From: Streptomyces sp. V1I1
GTDB lineage: Bacteria > Actinomycetota > Actinomycetes > Streptomycetales > Streptomycetaceae
Direction of reading: 5' to 3'
Length of the DNA stretch: 64,000 nucleotides
Assembly (NCBI RefSeq): GCF_030817355.1
Contig: NZ_JAUSZH010000001.1
Location: 2,164,501-2,228,500, forward strand
Made by a program: the position numbers and the translations under genes
The notes under the pieces: model-generated
Told to the model about the DNA's origin: nothing
The model's database searches: none
What the model saw: only the letters and a program-made list of their open reading frames with translations
Shown here: in pieces, positions 54,371 through 63,643 of the stretch
Numbering within the stretch: position 1 is the first letter of the stretch
Layout of the letters: each line of letters begins with the position of its first letter

Positions 54371-55986
54371 CAGTGCCCTCCCCCGCCGACCGGCATGGGC
54401 GCACCTCGCGAGATCCCGGTGCGCAGCTCCAGTGCCAGGTCCACGTCGTACGCCTGCGGCCGGTCCCGTGCCGCCAGGTCCGCGATCGTCCACGCCACCC
54501 GCAGCACCCGGTCGAGTCCGCGCGCGGTGAGCAGGCCCCGCTCCAGGTCCCGCTCGGCCGCGGCCAGTGCCCCGGGCGCGACCAGCCAGCGCGTACGCAG
54601 CTCATGGCCCGGCACCTCGCTGTTGGCGCTCCAGGGGGTGTCCCGCAGCCGGGCCGCGGCGCGCTCCCTGGCCTCCCGGACCCGTGCCGCAACGGCCGCC
54701 GTCGGCTCGCCCCGGCCGCCCTGGCAGAGCAGATCGCTGCGGTTGACGGGCTCGACCTCTACCCGCAGATCGACCCGGTCGAGCAGCGGCCCGGACAGCC
54801 GCGCCTGATACCGCCGGATCACCGATGGTGGGCACTCGCACCCCGCCCCGTGCAGGGTGTGCCGCCCGCAGGGGCAGGGGTTGGCCGCGAGGACCATCAA
54901 AAAGCGGGCCGGTAGCCGCACCACCCCCGCGCTGCGCGCCACCACCACGTGCCCCGACTCCAGCGGCTGCCGCAGGGCGTCCAGCGCCTTGCCCGAGAAC
55001 TCGGGAGTCTCGTCGAGGAACAGCACGCCCCGGTGGGCCAGCGACACCGCTCCGGGCCTCGGCAGCCCGTTGCCCCCGCCGACCAGCGACTGCATCGTCG
55101 CCGAGTGGTGGGGCGCGCAGTACGGCGGCGTACGCACCAGGGGCTCCCCCGGCGGCAGGATGCCCGCCACCGAGTGCACCGCCGTGACCTCCAGGGACTC
55201 CCGTCTGGTCAGCGGCGGAAGCACCCCGGGCAGCCGTTCCGCCAGCATGGTCTTGCCCGCGCCCGGCGGTCCGTGCAGCAGCAGATGGTGGCCGCCCGCG
55301 GCGGCGACCTCCAGAGCCGTGCGTGCCGCGCGCTGCCCGGCGACATCGGCCAGGTCGGGGCCGTCCGCCGGCTCCCTCGCCAGCCCCGTGCCCACCCCCG
55401 CGCCGGGCACCATCAGCCCGGCCAGCATGGGGTCCGGGCTGCCCTCCGGGACCGGCTCCTCCTCGGGCACCGGTTCATTGGTCAGTACGGCGATGAGCTG
55501 CCGCAGGCTCCGCACACCGAGGACCGAAACTCCCGGCACCAGTGAGGCCTCCCCCGCAGTCTGCTCGGGGACGACCACCTGCCGGTAGCCCGCCTCGGCG
55601 GCCGCGAGGACGGCGGGCAGCACCCCGCGCACCGGCCGCACCCGGCCGTCCAGGCCCAGCTCGCCGATCAGCACCAGATCGGCGATGTCCTTGGGGTCGA
55701 TGCGCTCCGCCGCGCCCAGCACGGCACAGGCCACAGCAAGATCGAACCCGCTTCCGCCCTTCGGCACGGACGCCGGACTGAGCCCCACGGTGAGCTTCTT
55801 CTGCGGCCACTCGGCGCCGGAGTTCACCACCGCCGCCCTGACCCGGTCCCGGCTCTCCACCAGGCTCTTGTCCGGTAACCCCACCAGCGTGAACGCGGCC
55901 ACGCCCGGCTCCAGGTCCGCCTGGACCTCGACCACCACGCCCTCGACGCCCACCAGCGCCACGGAACAGGAACGCGCGAACCCCAT
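54370..55986 (-). CDS. comM: ComM/YifB-family Mg-chelatase-like AAA+ ATPase
   Basis: The product has 538 residues from the ATG at 55986, overlapping yraN by one base. The N-terminal Lon-like domain (VEGVVVEVQADLEPGVAAF) is followed by Walker A (LLHGPPGAGKTML) and Walker B (GVLFLDETPEF), and a C-terminal Mg-chelatase region with NPCPCGRHT. ComM is a branch-migration helicase in natural transformation and recombination. It is in a tight yraN-comM-dprA block. Confidence 0.92.
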   Translation of the reverse strand: MGFARSCSVALVGVEGVVVEVQADLEPGVAAFTLVGLPDKSLVESRDRVRAAVVNSGAEWPQKKLTVGLSPASVPKGGSGFDLAVACAVLGAAERIDPKDIADLVLIGELGLDGRVRPVRGVLPAVLAAAEAGYRQVVVPEQTAGEASLVPGVSVLGVRSLRQLIAVLTNEPVPEEEPVPEGSPDPMLAGLMVPGAGVGTGLAREPADGPDLADVAGQRAARTALEVAAAGGHHLLLHGPPGAGKTMLAERLPGVLPPLTRRESLEVTAVHSVAGILPPGEPLVRTPPYCAPHHSATMQSLVGGGNGLPRPGAVSLAHRGVLFLDETPEFSGKALDALRQPLESGHVVVARSAGVVRLPARFLMVLAANPCPCGRHTLHGAGCECPPSVIRRYQARLSGPLLDRVDLRVEVEPVNRSDLLCQGGRGEPTAAVAARVREARERAAARLRDTPWSANSEVPGHELRTRWLVAPGALAAAERDLERGLLTARGLDRVLRVAWTIADLAARDRPQAYDVDLALELRTGISRGAPMPVGGGGH

Positions 55987-56357
55987 CAGGCCACCCCCCG
56001 CGCATGCTCGACGAGCGGTGCGCCACGTCTGGGCAGCACCACGCCCACGAGATCGATACGCACCCCGCCGGGCGGCGGTCCGCCGTGCCGCTCCAGCCAG
56101 CATTCGGCGAGCTGTCTCAGCCGCTCCGCCTTCGTCGGCGTGACCGCGGCCATCGGATGCTCGTACGGTCCGTACGCACCGGCTCTGCGGGTCTTGACCT
56201 CGCAGACAACCACCGCATCGCCGTCCCGGGCGACGATGTCGATCTCACCGGCACGCCCACAGCGCCAGTTCCGTGCCAGCACAGTCATGCCGGCACCGGC
56301 CAGCAGCCGCGCCGCCAGATCCTCGCCGTACCGCCCCAGTGCCCCCGTCGCGTTCAT
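55986..56357 (-). CDS. yraN: YraN/UPF0102 endonuclease-like protein
   Basis: The product has 123 residues. [20 protein letters not shown]-type [20 protein letters not shown] and VVCEVKTRR are the PD-(D/E)XK-like signature (E, D, ExK) of UPF0102. The family is structurally nuclease-like; activity is unproven. It overlaps comM by one base and is 99 bp from DUF2469. Confidence 0.9.
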   Translation of the reverse strand: MNATGALGRYGEDLAARLLAGAGMTVLARNWRCGRAGEIDIVARDGDAVVVCEVKTRRAGAYGPYEHPMAAVTPTKAERLRQLAECWLERHGGPPPGGVRIDLVGVVLPRRGAPLVEHARGVA

Positions 56358-56456
56358 ATCGGCACCACCTCCGGCACCGACTGTGACGCGTCAGACCACC
56401 TCTAGTGGATCTTGGTGGATAACCCATCCGTTGTGGATAACTCAGCCACCCGAGCG

Positions 56457-56765
56457 TCAGCCGCCGGGAAGCTCGAGATCGCTCTTGTTGAGCTCCTCGA
56501 TATTCACGTCCTTGAACGTGAGCACGCGTACCTGCTTGACGAACCTGGCCGGTCGGTACATGTCCCAGACCCAGGCATCCGCCATCGATACTTCGAAGAA
56601 GACCTCGCCCTGTACGGAGTGCACCTGCATCTCGTAGTCGTTGGTGAGGTAGAAGCGACGCTCGGTCTCGATCACGTATTTGAACAGCCCGACGACGTCT
56701 CGGTACTCCCGGTAGAGCTTCAGCTCCATCTCGGTCTCGTACTTCTCGAGGTCCTCGGCGCTCAT
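56457..56765 (-). CDS. DUF2469 protein
   Basis: The product has 102 residues from the ATG at 56765, with AAGGGGAA upstream. MSAEDLEKYETEMELKLYREY and RRFYLTNDYEMQVHS are strongly conserved in actinobacteria next to yraN and rnhB-type genes. Function is unknown. Confidence 0.9.
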   Translation of the reverse strand: MSAEDLEKYETEMELKLYREYRDVVGLFKYVIETERRFYLTNDYEMQVHSVQGEVFFEVSMADAWVWDMYRPARFVKQVRVLTFKDVNIEELNKSDLELPGG

Positions 56766-56820
56766 GGCATGTTCCCCTTCAGCCGTGCGTCCCCCTATTG
56801 TGCTCCAGCCCCCTGCGCCC

Positions 56821-57399
56821 CTAGACGATTTCTGGGGCCAGGACCACCGGCGCACTCGGAGGACCCTCGTCGAACAGCGTGCGCAGCAGCTCGGCGAGCC
56901 TGGTCGGATACACCGTCTCACGCGCCGCCGACAGTTCGGCGTAGGTCCACCACCTCAGCCCAGCGACACTGCGTTGCTCAAGCTCCGTCAGTCCGTGCGG
57001 GACCGTGACCGTCTGTGCGGTACGTGCCAGGAAGTACCACTCGTCCTGGTCCCAGCGCCGTCCGTCGAACGGGAATGAGCAGGTCCGGCGCCACAGCACA
57101 GGGCCCAGCTCCACCTCTGTGATCCCGGTCTCCTCGGCCAGCTCGCGCAGCGCGGCCTCCTGTCGGGTCTCGTCGCCCTCCAGGCCGCCGCCCGGTGTGA
57201 ACCACCAGCGGTCGGCCGGATCCTCGGGCTCGTACCCGTGCATCAGCAGAATGCGGTCCTGCGGATCGAGCAGCACGACCCGTGCGACCTTCCGCAGCTC
57301 GCCCTCGGGATCCCGCAGCTCGCCCCCAGGGGCCGGCCCGCCATCACCGTCCCGCAGCTCCCTCTCGTGGTCCCCGCCCTCGCGGCCCTCAGCCGACAC
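56821..57399 (-). CDS. Nudix hydrolase
   Basis: The product has about 192 residues from a GTG at 57399, overlapping the sipZ stop by 11 bp; the start is not certain. The Nudix box GGGLEGDETRQEAALRELAE then ETGI fits GX5EX7REUXEEXGU. VARVVLLDPQDRILLMHG precedes it. It hydrolyses a nucleoside diphosphate linked to another group; the substrate is unknown. Confidence 0.88.
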   Translation of the reverse strand: MSAEGREGGDHERELRDGDGGPAPGGELRDPEGELRKVARVVLLDPQDRILLMHGYEPEDPADRWWFTPGGGLEGDETRQEAALRELAEETGITEVELGPVLWRRTCSFPFDGRRWDQDEWYFLARTAQTVTVPHGLTELEQRSVAGLRWWTYAELSAARETVYPTRLAELLRTLFDEGPPSAPVVLAPEIV

Positions 57400-58177
57400 C
57401 GGAGGCCGCCGTTCCGCGCCCCGAGCCCCCGCGTCCGCCGCCACCGGCGCCCGCGGCCCCGTGCCCCTTCCTCGAAAACCGTCGCGCGATCGGACCGTAC
57501 ATCGCACCGCCCACGATCAACAGGGCCCCGACCGCCACCGACCCGACCACCAGCTTCACCGGGCCCAGCTGCGACACTCCGCCCGGCAGCGCCGCGAAGC
57601 CCTGCGGCCGGTCCAGCAGACCGCCGTCCAGCGGCCATGCCACGGCGTCCAGCCGCGCCGTCACCGCCGAGCGCGGCACCGACCCCTGCCCCGGGTCCTG
57701 GAGGTGTACGCGGGAGTCCAGCGAGCCTCTGCGCTCGTCGCCCAGCAGGAACAGCTGCCCCTTGGGGACCGTGGCCGTGAAGCGGTCCGGCGAAGCGAGC
57801 CCCTTGTTGGGCAGATACGGTTCCTCAACCGCCGTGCCGTTGACCGTCAGCTTGCCGCCGTCGCCACAGCAGGCGATCTTGTCGCCGCCTACGCCGACCA
57901 CCCGCTTCACCATCGGCATATCGCCCCACTGCGCATCGCGGAACACCACGATGTCGCCGCGTCGCACCTGGTCGCCGTCTATCCGCTGTGCCAGTACCCG
58001 GTCACCCGCCATCACGGTCGGGGACATCGAGTCGGTCGGCACTGTGTACGGCTGGTAGACCACGGCTCCCCAGATGAACCCCCCGAGGAAGAGCACACAG
58101 CCGACGGCCACGGCCAGGCCCGACAATGCGCTGCCGAGCCGGCGGCGGCCGTCGTCCGTACGTACTGTTCCGCTCAT
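57389..58177 (-). CDS. sipZ: Type I signal peptidase SipZ
   Basis: The product has 262 residues from the ATG at 58177. An N-terminal membrane helix (GLAVAVGCVLFLGGFIWGAV) precedes the catalytic serine in PTDSMSPTVM, and the lysine in MVKRVVGVGGD. A second helix lies near the C-terminus (LVVGSVAVGALLIVGGAMY), followed by a basic Gly-rich tail. It removes signal peptides from secreted proteins. It is the last of four tandem paralogues, 71 bp after sipY, followed by the Nudix gene. Confidence 0.92.
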   Translation of the reverse strand: MSGTVRTDDGRRRLGSALSGLAVAVGCVLFLGGFIWGAVVYQPYTVPTDSMSPTVMAGDRVLAQRIDGDQVRRGDIVVFRDAQWGDMPMVKRVVGVGGDKIACCGDGGKLTVNGTAVEEPYLPNKGLASPDRFTATVPKGQLFLLGDERRGSLDSRVHLQDPGQGSVPRSAVTARLDAVAWPLDGGLLDRPQGFAALPGGVSQLGPVKLVVGSVAVGALLIVGGAMYGPIARRFSRKGHGAAGAGGGGRGGSGRGTAASGVG

Positions 58178-58248
58178 CCCAGCGCTCCCACCTCGGAGAT
58201 TCGGTCCCCGAGAGCCATCCTCGGAGATCGGCGATCTGGGACGGCACC

Positions 58249-59184
58249 CTACCCGGCGGTATGCCCCGCGGTCAGCCTCCTGCGGCGCCACAGCGCGAAG
58301 GGCAGAACGCCGAGGACGGGACCGGCCGACATGGCAGCGGCAGCGGTGTTGATCCCGGGCTGGTCGAAGGTGCCGGGCACCGGCAGCGTCGACCAGCGGT
58401 TCAGCGGCCAGGCCACCACGACAGCACGTCCGACGACCTTGTCGACCGGTACGAAGCCGTTGTTCACGTCTTCCATGTGGTAGCGGGAGTCCCTGGAGTT
58501 CTGGCGGTGGTCGCCCATCACCCAGATCCGGTCCTTGGGCACCTTGAACGGGCCGAAGGGCTGGTCGTCGCAGGGGGTGTCGCCGGGGTAGATGTACGGC
58601 TCGTCGAGCGCCTTCCCGTTGACCTTGACCGGGCCGCCCTTCTTGCACTCCACCGTGTCGCCGGCGATCGCGATCGTCCGCTTGATGAGGTCCTTTTCCT
58701 CGGACGACGGCATCAGGCCGATGAAGCTGAGGAAGTTCTGCACAGGGTTCGGCTCGGGGGTGGGCTCACCCTCCAGCCAGCCGCCCGGGTCGTGGAAGAC
58801 GACGACCTCACCGCGCTCGGGCTCCGAGCCGAACCACGGGGTGAGTTTGTCGACCAGCACCCGGTCGCCGCGCTGCAGGGTGTTCTGCATCGAGTCGGAG
58901 GGGATCGAGAAGGCCTGCACCAGGAACGTCTTGATGAGGAGCGCGAGAAGCAGCGCGATACCGATCAGGAGCGGCAGTTCCTTCCAGAAGGATCGCTGCT
59001 TCTTCTGTCCCGTACCACTGTCCTCGGAGGATCCGCTCTCGGCGTCCACCGTTCCCGCCGTCCCCGGCGTCCGAGCCGCCGATTCGTCCGTCACAGCCGC
59101 GGGCGGCTCGGCGAGCTTCCCCGGCCCTTCCTCCGGCTCATCGTGTCCGGATCGTGCGCCGACGGCCACATCCCCCACGTCCAC
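58249..59184 (-). CDS. sipY: Type I signal peptidase SipY
   Basis: The product has 311 residues from a GTG at 59184; GTG 59178 has a better spaced AGGAG. A 70-residue hydrophilic acidic N-terminus leads to LPLLIGIALLLALLIKTFLV, the catalytic serine in PSDSMQNTL, box WFGSEPERGEVVVF, and the lysine in LIKRTIAIAGD. GDHRQNSRDSRYH is the conserved box E. A C-terminal hydrophobic segment is present. The start lies 94 bp inside sipX. Confidence 0.92.
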   Translation of the reverse strand: MDVGDVAVGARSGHDEPEEGPGKLAEPPAAVTDESAARTPGTAGTVDAESGSSEDSGTGQKKQRSFWKELPLLIGIALLLALLIKTFLVQAFSIPSDSMQNTLQRGDRVLVDKLTPWFGSEPERGEVVVFHDPGGWLEGEPTPEPNPVQNFLSFIGLMPSSEEKDLIKRTIAIAGDTVECKKGGPVKVNGKALDEPYIYPGDTPCDDQPFGPFKVPKDRIWVMGDHRQNSRDSRYHMEDVNNGFVPVDKVVGRAVVVAWPLNRWSTLPVPGTFDQPGINTAAAAMSAGPVLGVLPFALWRRRRLTAGHTAG

Positions 59185-60146
59185 TCCTCACTCCGTGCGA
59201 ACCGCCTGCCCCGAAGTCGGAGCAAGCCCACCACTCCCATAACGAGCGGGAGTTCCGCAGGGCTCGGGAGCAGGATCATCCCGTTCAGATCCTGAGGTGA
59301 CACCCTATTCGACGGGGAGAGCGCCGAGGTCGACCCGGCACGCGCGTTCGGGACGGATGCGTATGTCTCCGGCTCTTCCAGTTTTCGCCAGTGGCTGACC
59401 GGCCAGGCGATGACGACCGCTCGCCCGACGACCTCGTCCTCCGAGACGGTGCCCCGGTCCTTCTCGTCGAGGTGGAAGCGCGAGTCCGCCGAGTTGGCCC
59501 GGTGGTCGCCCATCACGAAGATCCGCCCGGCCGGCACCTCGACCTCGAACTTGAGCGTTGAGGGAACGTTTCCGGGGTTCAGATACGGCTCGATGAGCGG
59601 TACGCCGTTGACGGTCACCCGCCCGTCCTTGTCGCAGCACTTGACGGTGTCCCCGCCGACCGCGACCACCCGCTTGATCAGGTCCTGCTCGTCGTCGGAT
59701 GGCAGCAGCCCAATGAAGGTCAGGCCTTGCTTGACCTGTTTGACGACGATCGGGTCGTCCTTCTTGGGGGTCTGCTCCTGCTGGAGCCAGCCGCCTGGAT
59801 CCTTGAAGACGACGACATCCCCGCGCTGCGGCTTGGAGCCGAACCACGGGGTGAACTTGTCCACCAGTACCCGGTCCTGGATCCGTATGGTCTGCTCCAT
59901 CGAGCCCGACGGGATCACGAAGGCCTGCACCAGGAACGTCTTCAGGACCAGCGCGATCATCAGCGCCACGGTGATCAGGAGGGGTATCTCCTTCACGGCC
60001 GACCGGCGGCGCTTGCGCTTCACCTTCTGCGCAAGCCTGCGCCGCTCCGCCCGGCCGGGCAGCGTCCTGGCGCCGTCCGTCGGCCGGGTCCCGGTCGGCA
60101 GCCGGGTGTCGGCCCGGTGACTCGCACGACGCCCGCGGTTACCCAT
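59091..60146 (-). CDS. sipX: Type I signal peptidase SipX
   Basis: The product has 351 residues. IPLLITVALMIALVLKTFLV is the first helix, with the catalytic serine in PSGSMEQTI and the lysine in LIKRVVAVGGD; GDHRANSADSRFH is box E. A second helix lies near LPLVMGVVGLL. It then continues for 34 residues (RSEEWTWGMWPS...) that overlap the start of sipY by 94 bp in another frame. The start overlaps sipW by 8 bp. Confidence 0.92.
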   Translation of the reverse strand: MGNRGRRASHRADTRLPTGTRPTDGARTLPGRAERRRLAQKVKRKRRRSAVKEIPLLITVALMIALVLKTFLVQAFVIPSGSMEQTIRIQDRVLVDKFTPWFGSKPQRGDVVVFKDPGGWLQQEQTPKKDDPIVVKQVKQGLTFIGLLPSDDEQDLIKRVVAVGGDTVKCCDKDGRVTVNGVPLIEPYLNPGNVPSTLKFEVEVPAGRIFVMGDHRANSADSRFHLDEKDRGTVSEDEVVGRAVVIAWPVSHWRKLEEPETYASVPNARAGSTSALSPSNRVSPQDLNGMILLPSPAELPLVMGVVGLLRLRGRRFARSEEWTWGMWPSAHDPDTMSRRKGRGSSPSRPRL

Positions 60147-60942
60147 GGGCGCCGCCCGGCATTCGTTCCGCCTCCGGAACGCTCACGAAGACGTCGGCCC
60201 CCTCCAGCGAGGTCCAGCGCCCGATCGGCCAGCCGATCCAGTCAGCCCGTCCGATCACCCTCTCGACGGGCACCATCCCGCCTCCGGGTTCCCCGAGATG
60301 GTCGCGGGAGTCACGCGAGTGGCTCCGGTGGTCTCCCATGACCCACAGAGTGCCCTGCGGAACGACGATGTCGAAGGGGACCTCGGACGGGACGTCGTCG
60401 GGATGGAGATATCTCTCGTCGACCGGTACGCCGTTCACCTCGACCCTGCCCCCCTTGTCGCAGCAGACCACTCTGTCACCGCCCACACCGACGACCCGCT
60501 TGACGAAGTCGGTCTCGGCGGGTTCGGCCAGCCCCAGCGCCGCGAGCGCACCGCGCGAAAGGGCGCTGACCGGGTTCTCCTCCAGGCCCTCCTGTACGAA
60601 GGATCCTGTGCCGTCGAAGACGACGACGTCCCCCCGCTGGGGCCCGGAACCGAAACGGTACGCCAGCTTGTTCACTAGCACCCGGTCGCCGACCTGAAGG
60701 GTGGGCTCCATGGAGCTGCTGGGGATCTGAAAAGGCTGCACCACAAAGTGACTGAACAGCAGCACGACGACGGTGCAGAGGACGCCGAGCAGCCCGGCCC
60801 TGCGCCAGGACATCCCGGAGAGACGTTTTCCCAGCGATTCGGAGGGGCTCGATGAACGCACAGAACGCGACCCCTCTCCCTCTTCCCCGGCTTCGGGGGC
60901 GGAAGAGCGGTCGCGCTCCGTGTGCTTCGCTTCGGTGTCCAT
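60139..60942 (-). CDS. sipW: Type I signal peptidase SipW
   Basis: The product has 267 residues. The single clear membrane helix is AGLLGVLCTVVVLLFSHFVV. The catalytic serine is in PSSSMEPTLQ and the lysine in FVKRVVGVGGD; GDHRSHSRDSRDH is box E. Unlike the other three there is no obvious C-terminal membrane segment. It is the first of the four, starting 81 bp after rplS. Confidence 0.92.
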   Translation of the reverse strand: MDTEAKHTERDRSSAPEAGEEGEGSRSVRSSSPSESLGKRLSGMSWRRAGLLGVLCTVVVLLFSHFVVQPFQIPSSSMEPTLQVGDRVLVNKLAYRFGSGPQRGDVVVFDGTGSFVQEGLEENPVSALSRGALAALGLAEPAETDFVKRVVGVGGDRVVCCDKGGRVEVNGVPVDERYLHPDDVPSEVPFDIVVPQGTLWVMGDHRSHSRDSRDHLGEPGGGMVPVERVIGRADWIGWPIGRWTSLEGADVFVSVPEAERMPGGAHG

Positions 60943-61023
60943 CGGGGCCAGAGCCTATCCGGCCGCCCTGTGAACCCGGCGTCAGTGTGAGCCGAAGCTC
61001 AGGCGCGAGAGGCGAGCCGAAGC

Positions 61024-61374
61024 TCAGTTGTCGCGCTTCTCCTTGATCTTGGCGGCCTTGCCGCGCAGGTCGCGGAGGTAGTACAGCTTCGCGCGACGGA
61101 CGTCACCGCGGGTGACGAGCTCGATCTTCTCGAAGATCGGGCTGTGCACCGGGAAGGTGCGCTCGACGCCGACGGAGAAGGAGACCTTACGGACCGTGAA
61201 GGACTCGCTGACGCCCGAGCCCTGGCGGCGGATGACAACGCCCTTGAACTGCTGGATACGCGAGCGGTTGCCCTCGATGACGCGAACGTGGACGTTCACG
61301 GTGTCGCCGGGACGGAAGGCGGGGACGTCGCTGCGCAGCGACGCGGAGTTGACGGAGTCGAGCAGGCTGGCCAT
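61024..61374 (-). CDS. rplS: 50S ribosomal protein L19
   Basis: The product has 116 residues from the ATG at 61374 ([13 protein letters not shown]), the standard length; a start at 61401 would add nine residues. [20 protein letters not shown] and [20 protein letters not shown] are diagnostic. L19 sits at the 30S-50S interface. It is separated from trmD by 131 bp with a hairpin. Confidence 0.96.
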   Translation of the reverse strand: MASLLDSVNSASLRSDVPAFRPGDTVNVHVRVIEGNRSRIQQFKGVVIRRQGSGVSESFTVRKVSFSVGVERTFPVHSPIFEKIELVTRGDVRRAKLYYLRDLRGKAAKIKEKRDN

Positions 61375-61454
61375 GTAGGTCTGCTTCCTCGCCGATGCCA
61401 CAGGTCATCAGCGGAATGATCGAGATGAGAGTCAGAGTGCCGTCCACGTCGAGC

Positions 61455-61485
61455 GGGCGTCGTTCCCCCTGTGGCAGGGGCGCCC
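61455..61485 (-). terminator. Hairpin between trmD and rplS
   Basis: CCCCTG (61466-61471) pairs with CAGGGG (61475-61480), and outside it GGGCG (61455-61459) pairs with CGCCC (61481-61485). It starts 20 bp past the trmD stop. Confidence 0.6.
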
Positions 61486-61505
61486 ACTGGACGTACAGCA
61501 GCGGC

Positions 61506-62327
61506 CTATTCTTCCACGGCCTCGGGCCTGCGCCAAAATCGGCCGCCGGGCTCCGGCGCCCAGCCCAGGATGGAGAGCATCTCGCGGTCCTTCTTGTCGA
61601 AGGCGGCGGGGTCGCAACGCTCAATCAAGTCGGGCCTGTTGAGGGCCGTACGGCGGATCGCCTCGTCCCGCCGCCAGCGCGCGATCTTCCCGTGGTGCCC
61701 GCTGATCAGCACCTCCGGAATGGTGCGTCCGCGCCACTCGGGCGGCTTGGTGTAGGCGGGGCCTTCGAGCAGATTGGCCATCGCGCCGGGCGCGAAGGAG
61801 TCGTCCCTGTGCGACTCGGCGTTGCCCAGAACCCCGGGCAGCAGCCGCGCCACGGCCTCGGTGATCACCAGTACGGCCGCCTCGCCGCCGGCCAGGACGT
61901 AGTCGCCGATGGACACCTCGTAGACCGGTATCCGGGTGGCGTACTCGTCGATGACCCGGCGGTCGATGCCTTCGTACCGAGCGGGGGTGAAGATCAGCCA
62001 CGGTCGCTCGGAGAGCTCGACGGCGAGCTCCTGGGTGAAGGGGCGGCCGCTGGGTGTGGGCACGACCATGACCGGGCCGTGCGCGCCCGCCTCGTAGCCG
62101 CTCGCCAGCGCGTCGTCGAGGGCGTCGCCCCAGGGATCGGTCTTCATGACCATGCCGGGGCCGCCGCCGTAGGGGGTGTCGTCGACGGTGTTGTGCCGGT
62201 CGTACGTCCACTCGCGCAGGTCGTGCACATGGACATCGAGCTGCCCACGCGTGCGTGCCTTGCCGACGAGCGAGACGTTCAGCGGTTCCAGGTACTCGGG
62301 GAAGATCGTGACGACGTCGAGCCGCAT
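61506..62327 (-). CDS. trmD: tRNA (guanine37-N1) methyltransferase
   Basis: The product has 273 residues from the ATG at 62327, overlapping rimM by one base. [39 protein letters not shown] and VSIGDYVLAGGEAAVLVI form the trefoil-knot SAM site. It methylates G37 in tRNAs to prevent frameshifting. Confidence 0.96.
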   Translation of the reverse strand: MRLDVVTIFPEYLEPLNVSLVGKARTRGQLDVHVHDLREWTYDRHNTVDDTPYGGGPGMVMKTDPWGDALDDALASGYEAGAHGPVMVVPTPSGRPFTQELAVELSERPWLIFTPARYEGIDRRVIDEYATRIPVYEVSIGDYVLAGGEAAVLVITEAVARLLPGVLGNAESHRDDSFAPGAMANLLEGPAYTKPPEWRGRTIPEVLISGHHGKIARWRRDEAIRRTALNRPDLIERCDPAAFDKKDREMLSILGWAPEPGGRFWRRPEAVEE

Positions 62328-62881
62328 CACGAATCGTCCTCGGCATCGCGCGACGATGCGATCTCCGCCTCGCTGTCGTCGATGAGCCCGGGCGGCGGGT
62401 CGATGACGGCGCGCTGCTTCTCGAGGTCGATCTCGGTCACGATCTCCTCGACGAAGGGGATCATCACCTCGCTGCCGTCGGGCCGCTCGACGATGAACAG
62501 GTCCTGCGAGGGCAGATGGTTGATTTCGGTGATCCGGCCGATCTCGGTGCCGTCGGCGAGGACGACATCGAGGTCCATCAGCTGATGGTCGTAGAACTCC
62601 TCGGGGTCCTCGGGGAGTTCTGCCGGGTCCACCTCGGCGATCAGCAGGGTGTTGCGCAGGGCTTCGGCGGCGTTGCGGTCCCGGACGCCCTCGAAGCGCA
62701 GCAGCAGCCGGCCGCTGTGCACCCGGCCGGTCTCGATGGTCAGCGGTCCGGTGGTGGCCGGGTCGGTGGCCAGTACGGCGCCGGGCGCGAGCCGCAGTTC
62801 CGGCTCGTCCGTACGCACCTCGACGGTGACCTCGCCCTTGATGCCGTGGGCGCGGCCGATCCGCGCGACTACCAACTGCAC
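62327..62881 (-). CDS. rimM: 16S rRNA processing protein RimM
   Basis: The product has 184 residues from a GTG at 62881. [19 protein letters not shown] and the PRC-barrel [15 protein letters not shown] with [12 protein letters not shown] match RimM. It assists 30S maturation with S19/S13. It is coupled to trmD and separated from khpA by a 16-bp hairpin. Confidence 0.95.
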   Translation of the reverse strand: MQLVVARIGRAHGIKGEVTVEVRTDEPELRLAPGAVLATDPATTGPLTIETGRVHSGRLLLRFEGVRDRNAAEALRNTLLIAEVDPAELPEDPEEFYDHQLMDLDVVLADGTEIGRITEINHLPSQDLFIVERPDGSEVMIPFVEEIVTEIDLEKQRAVIDPPPGLIDDSEAEIASSRDAEDDS

Positions 62882-62906
62882 TTAGCACTCTCTCCTGTCG
62901 ACGACT

Positions 62907-62944
62907 ACGGGCCGGGGACGGCCATAAGGCCCTCCCCGGCCCGT
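62907..62944 (-). terminator. Strong hairpin between khpA and rimM
   Basis: ACGGGCCGGGGA (62907-62918) pairs with TCCCCGGCCCGT (62933-62944), and after one mismatch GGCC pairs with GGCC around an ATAA loop, about 16 pairs. It lies 17 bp after the khpA stop. Confidence 0.75.
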
Positions 62945-62960
62945 GCCGGTGCTGCGTATG

Positions 62961-63200
62961 TCAGTGAACCTGGTCCACGTCGACGAGGTCGACGCGGATG
63001 CCACGGCCACCAATGGCGCCCACGACGGTGCGCAGGGCGCGTGCGGTGCGGCCATTGCGGCCGATCACCTTACCGAGATCGTCGGGGTGGACCCGGACCT
63101 CGAGCACGCGACCGCGGCGCAGATTGCGCGAGGCCACTTGCACATCGTCCGGGTTGTCGACGATGCCCTTCACGAGGTGCTCGAGAGCCTCCTCGAGCAT
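62961..63200 (-). CDS. khpA: KH-domain RNA-binding protein KhpA
   Basis: The product has 79 residues. The KH motif VIGRNGRTARALRTVVGAIG is intact. Members bind RNA and partner with KhpB/Jag in cell growth and sRNA control. It starts 2 bp after the rpsP stop and so is translated with it. Confidence 0.92.
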   Translation of the reverse strand: MLEEALEHLVKGIVDNPDDVQVASRNLRRGRVLEVRVHPDDLGKVIGRNGRTARALRTVVGAIGGRGIRVDLVDVDQVH

Positions 63201-63202
63201 GC

Positions 63203-63643
63203 TCAGGCCTCGGTCGACTCGGTGGACGGGGCCTCAGCAGCCTCGTCCGCCTTCTTGTCGGCCTTCTTCGCCTTCGGGGTGATGGCCTCACCCTTCGGCT
63301 CGTCACCCTCGAGGCCCTTGGTGAAGGCATCGAACGCGGCGCGCTTGTCCTTCGGCTCCGCGACGAGCAGCGGCGCCGGGGCCGGCAGACCCTTGTGCGC
63401 CTGCCAGTCACCGGTGAGCTTCAGGATCGCGAGAACCGGCTCGGTCGGCTGGGCGCCGACGGACAGCCAGTACTGCGCACGCTCCGAGTTGACCTCGATG
63501 CGCGAGGGGTTCTGCACCGGGTGGTACAGGCCGATCTCCTCGATGGCCCGGCCGTCACGGCGGGTACGGGAGTCGGCGACGACGATGCGGTAGTGAGGCG
63601 AACGGATCTTGCCCAGACGCTTCAGCTTGATCTTGACTGCCAC
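63203..63643 (-). CDS. rpsP: 30S ribosomal protein S16
   Basis: The product has 146 residues from a GTG at 63643 ([11 protein letters not shown]), with AGGAG 11 bp upstream. The S16 core ([27 protein letters not shown]) occupies the first 85 residues. An Ala/Lys/Glu-rich tail follows, as in other Streptomyces. It heads rpsP-khpA and, past a hairpin, rimM-trmD. Confidence 0.96.
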   Translation of the reverse strand: MAVKIKLKRLGKIRSPHYRIVVADSRTRRDGRAIEEIGLYHPVQNPSRIEVNSERAQYWLSVGAQPTEPVLAILKLTGDWQAHKGLPAPAPLLVAEPKDKRAAFDAFTKGLEGDEPKGEAITPKAKKADKKADEAAEAPSTESTEA

